This document shows, piece by piece, positions 14,562-17,814 of a DNA stretch of 17,814 nt. Every line of letters starts with the position of its first letter. The stretch's first letter is position 1. The stretch is from JAXHMM01 sp964528445 (GTDB lineage: Bacteria; Bacteroidota; Rhodothermia; Balneolales; Balneolaceae). Position numbers and translations under genes: made by a program. The notes beneath the pieces are model-generated. The model ran no database searches. It was not told where the DNA came from and worked only from the letters and a program-made list of their open reading frames with translations. The stretch lies in NCBI GenBank assembly GCA_964528445.1, contig CAZGSL010000036.1:1-17814 (forward strand), written 5' to 3'.

Positions 14562-15533
14562 CTATTTCTTATTGGAGTTGCTGGACACGTTCCACTCGCC
14601 CATGGAGGAGTATTTCTCGATTCTCTTTTTCACCAGGGTTTCCGGTTTCAGCCGGCCCAGTTTCTTCAGGGATTTCAGCAACTGCTCCTTCACCGCCCCG
14701 GCAGCCTCGTCCGGGTCCCGGTGCGCCCCGCCGAGGGGCTCCTCGATGATGCCTTCGATCACCTCCATCTCTTCCAGGTCGTCCGCGGTAAGCTTGAGCA
14801 CGGCCGCCGCCTGTTCCTTGTAGTCCCACGTCTTCCAGAGGATGGAGGAGCAGGATTCGGGAGAGATGACCGAGTACCAGGTATTCTCCATCATGTAAAT
14901 CTCGTTGCCCATTCCGATCCCTATGGCTCCACCGCTCGCTCCCTCGCCGATCACCACCGAAACGATCGGCACTTTCAAGGTGGCCATCATTTTCAGATTC
15001 TTCGCGATAGCCTCGGCCTGTCCCCGCTCTTCGGCCTCCAGACCCGGGAAAGCTCCCGGCGTATCCAGGAGCGTGATAACGGGAATACCAAATTTTTCCG
15101 CCAGTTTCATCAACCGGTACGCCTTCCGGTAGCCTTCCGGATTTGCCATCCCGAAACGGCGGAACTTCCTGCTCTCCGTATCGCGGCCCTTCTGGTGGCC
15201 CATGATCATGACGGAGCGGCCCTCCAGGGTCGCCAGTCCGCCGACGATGGCCTTGTCGTCGCTCTGATAACGGTCTCCATGAAGCTCCACGAAATTATCC
15301 GTCATCTTGTAGATGTAGTCCAGCGTATAGGGACGGTCCGGATGGCGAGCGAGCTGAACCTTCTGCCATCGGGTGAGGTTGCTGAAGATGGATTCTCTCA
15401 GCTCATCAACTCTTTTTTCAAGCCGTTCTATCTCCGGCGAGAGCACCTCGTCGTCCGCAATGTTCAGCTCCTTCAGCTCCCTGATCTTCTTCTCCAGGTC
15501 CGCTATGGGCTGTTCAAATTCTAAATACTCCAT
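14562..15533 (-). CDS. accA: Acetyl-CoA carboxylase carboxyltransferase subunit alpha
   Basis: A 323-residue protein, close to the 319 of Escherichia coli AccA. With AccD it forms the carboxyltransferase that moves CO2 from carboxybiotin to acetyl-CoA to give malonyl-CoA, the first committed step of fatty acid synthesis. The N-terminal coiled region (5-50) is typical. Conserved blocks include LARHPDRPYTLDYI (61-74), ELHGDR (83-88), GHQKGRD (112-118), FGMANPEGYRKA (127-138), LDTPGAFPG (156-164), IGEGASGGAIGIG (195-207; the oxyanion-hole glycines) and SVISPESCSSILW (221-233). AccD, AccB and AccC are not in the window. The start is 79 nt downstream of the GT2 gene. Its TAG is followed, in the same frame, by the thioesterase. 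Confidence 0.97.
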   Translation of the reverse strand: MEYLEFEQPIADLEKKIRELKELNIADDEVLSPEIERLEKRVDELRESIFSNLTRWQKVQLARHPDRPYTLDYIYKMTDNFVELHGDRYQSDDKAIVGGLATLEGRSVMIMGHQKGRDTESRKFRRFGMANPEGYRKAYRLMKLAEKFGIPVITLLDTPGAFPGLEAEERGQAEAIAKNLKMMATLKVPIVSVVIGEGASGGAIGIGMGNEIYMMENTWYSVISPESCSSILWKTWDYKEQAAAVLKLTADDLEEMEVIEGIIEEPLGGAHRDPDEAAGAVKEQLLKSLKKLGRLKPETLVKKRIEKYSSMGEWNVSSNSNKK

Positions 15534-15612
15534 ATTCTTAAATTAATCGTTCACGCGATCGATGGGGAATATAAGAACTTCGCTGCTTTATCTAAGCAGA
15601 CGGCAGTGCGAC

Positions 15613-16341
15613 TCAGAGAGAGCCCGCGATACTCTGAATTTTGAGCGTCCAGACCCTCCAGATGGCCTCCCAGACGATGCCCTTGGACATCTTGGAAACG
15701 CCCTCTTCCCGCTCGCGGAAAATAATGGAGACCTCGTTAAGGCGGAATCCGGCCTTCCAGGCACGAAAATGCAGCTCAATCTGAAATGCGTAACCGTTGG
15801 AGCGTACGTTGTTCACCGATATCTCCTCCAGAACCTTGCGGTGAATGCATTTGAATCCCGCGGTGGTGTCGTTGATGGGCAGTCCGGTTACGAAACGGGC
15901 GTAGAGATTGGCGGTATAGGATAGAATCAAGCGGCTCAGGGGCCAGTTCACGATGCTGATCCCGTTCGAATAACGGGACCCGACAGCCAGGTCCGTTCGC
16001 CCCTCCCTCACTTCATCGATCAGCCTGGGAAGGTCGCCCGGATTGTGGGAGAAATCCGCATCCATTTCACAGATATAGGTATACTCTCTCTTCAACGCGA
16101 ATTGGAATCCCCTGACATAGGCCGTCCCCAAACCCAGTTTACCCTCTCTTTTGATAAGATGAAGCCGGTCGGGGTACCGCTGCTGCTGTTGCTCCACAAG
16201 GTCCGCCGTACCGTCCGGCGATGCGTCGTCCACGATCAGCAGGTCAATACCCATCTCAAGGTCAAACACCGATTCTATAAGCCGCACGATGTTGTGCGAC
16301 TCGTTGTACGTGGGTACGATGACCAGTGTATCGGAACTCAT
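15613..16341 (-). CDS. Polyprenol monophosphomannose synthase-like glycosyltransferase (GT2, DPM1-type)
   Basis: A 242-residue soluble GT-A glycosyltransferase. Conserved sites are the nucleotide-binding PTYNES (10-15), IVDDASPDGT (36-45), GLGTAYVRGF (70-79), the D94-A-D96 metal motif in EMDADFSHNP, GSRYSNG (121-127) and the acceptor-side TAGFKCIHRKVL (160-171) with REREEGVSKMS near the end. Length and motifs match dolichol/polyprenol-phosphate mannose synthase of the DPM1 kind, which moves mannose from GDP-mannose to a lipid phosphate at the inner face of the membrane. There is no C-terminal GtrA-like membrane domain, so it is the peripheral type. It is the first gene of the right-hand minus-strand run and divergent from tgt. 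The exact donor and acceptor cannot be told from sequence alone. Confidence 0.93.
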   Translation of the reverse strand: MSSDTLVIVPTYNESHNIVRLIESVFDLEMGIDLLIVDDASPDGTADLVEQQQQRYPDRLHLIKREGKLGLGTAYVRGFQFALKREYTYICEMDADFSHNPGDLPRLIDEVREGRTDLAVGSRYSNGISIVNWPLSRLILSYTANLYARFVTGLPINDTTAGFKCIHRKVLEEISVNNVRSNGYAFQIELHFRAWKAGFRLNEVSIIFREREEGVSKMSKGIVWEAIWRVWTLKIQSIAGSL

Positions 16342-16536
16342 CGGATGATTATGCGGAAATGCTGAAGATTCGCGGCTCTATGCTAGGAATTAAAAGAAAA
16401 GAATACAAAATTATGGCATTAAATTAACACTAATTTTTAGTTATACTCTCACTGTTTCCGCGAGAGACCGTCTACCATAATCGTTCGATACGAACTCCAG
16501 CAACAATTTTATCTGGATCAAATTTTCGTAAGCTCC
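16342..16536. promoter_or_regulatory. Divergent intergenic region between the GT2 gene and tgt
   Basis: A 195-nt, strongly AT-rich gap with the start codons of both neighbours at its ends, so it should hold the promoter of the long lipid/envelope operon and of tgt. TATACT at 16442-16447 could be a -10 for tgt, and TAATTTTT (16431-16438) weakly resembles the Bacteroidota TAnnTTTG box; neither has a good partner element. In the tgt frame there is no ATG or GTG from the stop at 16438-16440 to the TTG. No riboswitch or operator palindrome was recognised. Confidence 0.35.
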
Positions 16537-17664
16537 TTGTTCGAACTGGAAAAAATCGCCTCTTCAACCAAGGCACGGGCCGGCAGGCTCCGGACCGACC
16601 ACGGCACCGTTGAAACACCCTTCTTTATGCCGGTGGGAACGCTCGCCACGGTCAGGGCCGTCAGCCAGAAGGATCTGGCGGATCAGGCGGGTGCCCAAAT
16701 CGTACTGGCCAATACCTATCATCTCTATCTCCGTCCGGGCAATGAAATTATTTCGGGGGCCGGCGGACTTCATTCCTTTATGTCGTGGGACCGGCCGATC
16801 CTTACCGACTCCGGCGGATACCAGGTCTATTCCCTGTCGGACAACAGGGAGCTGAGCGAGGAGGGAGCCCGTTTCAAAAGCCACCTGGACGGCTCCGAAC
16901 ACCTCTTTACCCCGGAAAACGTGGTGAAAACCCAGCGGGTGCTGGGTTCGGATATTATAATGGTGCTGGACGAGTGTCCTCCCTACCCCGCCGAACGCTC
17001 CTACGTAAAAGAGTCCATGGAGCTGACACACCGCTGGGAGAAACGCGGGCGGGAGGCTTTTGAGGCGAGCGAGCCGCATTACGGGCACCGTCAGTTCCAG
17101 TTCGGCATCGTGCAGGGAGGAACCTACCGGGACCTGAGGAGGGAGTCGGCCGAAAAAGTGTCCCAAATGGGATTCGAGGGAATCGCCATCGGGGGACTCA
17201 GCGTGGGGGAGCCGACCGAACTGATGTACGAGATGACCGACCTGAACACCGACCACCTGCCGGACGACAGGCCGCGCTACCTGATGGGCGTGGGCACCCC
17301 GGGCAACCTCCTGCAGGCCGTGGCCCGCGGAGTCGACATGTTTGATTGCGTAATCCCCACCCGCAACGCCCGCAACGGGCAGGTTTTTACCCGGGAGGGG
17401 ATCATCAACATGCGCAACGCCCAGTGGAAAAACCATCACAAGCCGCTGGACGAGGAGTTCCCGACGAGCCTTTGCCGGGACTACAGCATGTCCTATATCC
17501 ACCATCTTTTCCGCAACGAGGAGCTGCTGGGGCTGCAACTCGCCTCCCTGCACAATCTCACCTTCTACCTCTGGCTGATGCGAGAAATGCGGGAGCGCAT
17601 TCGGGAGGATACCTTCGGCGACTGGTACCAGGATATGACCGAGCGGGTGAAGCGGCGAATTTAA
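16537..17664 (+). CDS. tgt: tRNA-guanine transglycosylase (queuosine pathway)
   Basis: A 375-residue enzyme that swaps guanine-34 for preQ1 in GUN-anticodon tRNAs. Visible motifs: TPFFMPVGT (27-35), ANTYHLYLRPG (58-68), LTDSGGYQVYSL (89-100; D91 aligns with the general base D89 of the E. coli enzyme), DECPPYP (145-151), GIVQGG (190-195), IAIGGLSVGEP (217-227), RYLMGVGTP (247-255) and GVDMFDCVIPTRNARNGQ (265-282; D270 aligns with nucleophile D264). The zinc site is incomplete: positions matching C302 and C304 of E. coli are F308 and T310, while C313 and H339 remain. The start is TTG at 16537; no ATG or GTG lies upstream in frame and the N-terminus then has normal length. The Shine-Dalgarno is weak. 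Confidence 0.97.
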   Translation: MFELEKIASSTKARAGRLRTDHGTVETPFFMPVGTLATVRAVSQKDLADQAGAQIVLANTYHLYLRPGNEIISGAGGLHSFMSWDRPILTDSGGYQVYSLSDNRELSEEGARFKSHLDGSEHLFTPENVVKTQRVLGSDIIMVLDECPPYPAERSYVKESMELTHRWEKRGREAFEASEPHYGHRQFQFGIVQGGTYRDLRRESAEKVSQMGFEGIAIGGLSVGEPTELMYEMTDLNTDHLPDDRPRYLMGVGTPGNLLQAVARGVDMFDCVIPTRNARNGQVFTREGIINMRNAQWKNHHKPLDEEFPTSLCRDYSMSYIHHLFRNEELLGLQLASLHNLTFYLWLMREMRERIREDTFGDWYQDMTERVKRRI

Positions 17665-17705
17665 ACGGGTTTCCCCGTTATCTGCCGCCGGCTTCCGATA
17701 CCATT

Positions 17706-17738
17706 AAAAATAGCCCGCAGGCAAAACCTGCGGGCTAT
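17706..17738. terminator. Strong hairpin downstream of tgt, T-tract on the minus strand
   Basis: A perfect 12-bp stem: ATAGCCCGCAGG (17710-17721) pairs with CCTGCGGGCTAT (17727-17738), loop CAAAA. It begins 45 nt after the tgt stop. On the plus strand it is followed by GGGGACG, not T residues; on the minus strand it is followed by TTTTT (17710-17706). It can therefore terminate a minus-strand transcript entering from the right, and may also help to end tgt, as bidirectional terminators do. Confidence 0.65.
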
Positions 17739-17814
17739 GGGGACGCCCGAAATGCACTTTAATAAAAAAAAATGAGGAGGCGAGGACCTACTCTACCTCC
17801 GTCTAGCGGAAGTA
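17739..17814. other. Right-edge sequence with a 9-A run, no gene assigned
   Basis: The last 76 bases hold an A9 run (17764-17772) followed by GAGGAGGCGAGG. An ATG at 17772-17774 opens a frame to the edge, but only 14 codons are visible and they resemble no known N-terminus. On the minus strand the run becomes T9 after a GGAGG...CCTCC pair with a long loop, which might be the 3' end of something further right. The edge cuts off any decision. Confidence 0.3.

Noticed and set aside
15583..15599. Hairpin CTGCTT-TATCT-AAGCAG between the GT2 gene and accA
   Set aside because: Only 6 bp, with no T-tract on either strand; too weak to call a terminator or attenuator.

Overview
The window reads as an ordinary chromosomal segment of a Gram-negative bacterium of the Bacteroidota/Balneolota-Rhodothermota group. 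This is inferred from lineage-typical families (DUF4199, DUF2007, a BatA-type von Willebrand protein, a Tgt with a degenerate zinc site) together with fairly high GC content, lipoprotein and signal-peptide signals, weak or A-rich ribosome binding sites and use of TTG/GTG starts. It is densely coding: no gap exceeds 200 bases. I found no rRNA, tRNA, CRISPR array, insertion sequence or phage gene.

Left block (1-6676, all minus strand). Reading in the direction of transcription, it holds a BatA-like von Willebrand membrane protein (711 aa), a small three-helix membrane protein, the ribosome-associated GTPase HflX (TTG start) and a CBS-pair plus ACT-like regulatory protein. These four are spaced -14, +36 and +28 nt and look like one operon. 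After a 98-nt gap comes a long secreted TPR protein whose 3' end lies outside the window.

Middle (6807-10924). Divergent from the von Willebrand gene is an 887-residue lipoprotein ending in about eight beta-propeller blades. It converges, with a single base between stop codons, on a TIGR01777-type NAD(P)-dependent epimerase. Divergent from that is a small DoxX/MauE-like membrane protein with a CGC motif.

Right block (10952-16341, all minus strand). In transcription order: a polyprenol-phosphate mannosyltransferase-like GT2 enzyme, accA, a 4-hydroxybenzoyl-CoA-type thioesterase (TTG start), a DUF2085 membrane protein, a DUF4199 membrane protein, a CPBP intramembrane protease, a DUF2007 protein and cdsA (GTG start). 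Most junctions overlap or are a few bases apart, so this is probably one long envelope/lipid operon: AccA feeds fatty acid synthesis, CdsA makes CDP-diacylglycerol, the GT2 enzyme makes a lipid-linked sugar donor, and the intervening membrane proteins are of unknown role.

Right end. tgt (queuosine pathway) is divergent from the GT2 gene across a 195-nt AT-rich gap and starts at TTG. A perfect 12-bp hairpin lies 45 nt after it, with its T-tract on the minus strand.

I do not see a clearly new defence, mobile or biosynthetic system. The points most worth a second look are the degenerate Tgt zinc site, the stand-alone BatA-type protein divergent from a propeller lipoprotein, the in-frame accA/thioesterase junction, and the tightly packed unknown membrane genes between accA and cdsA.
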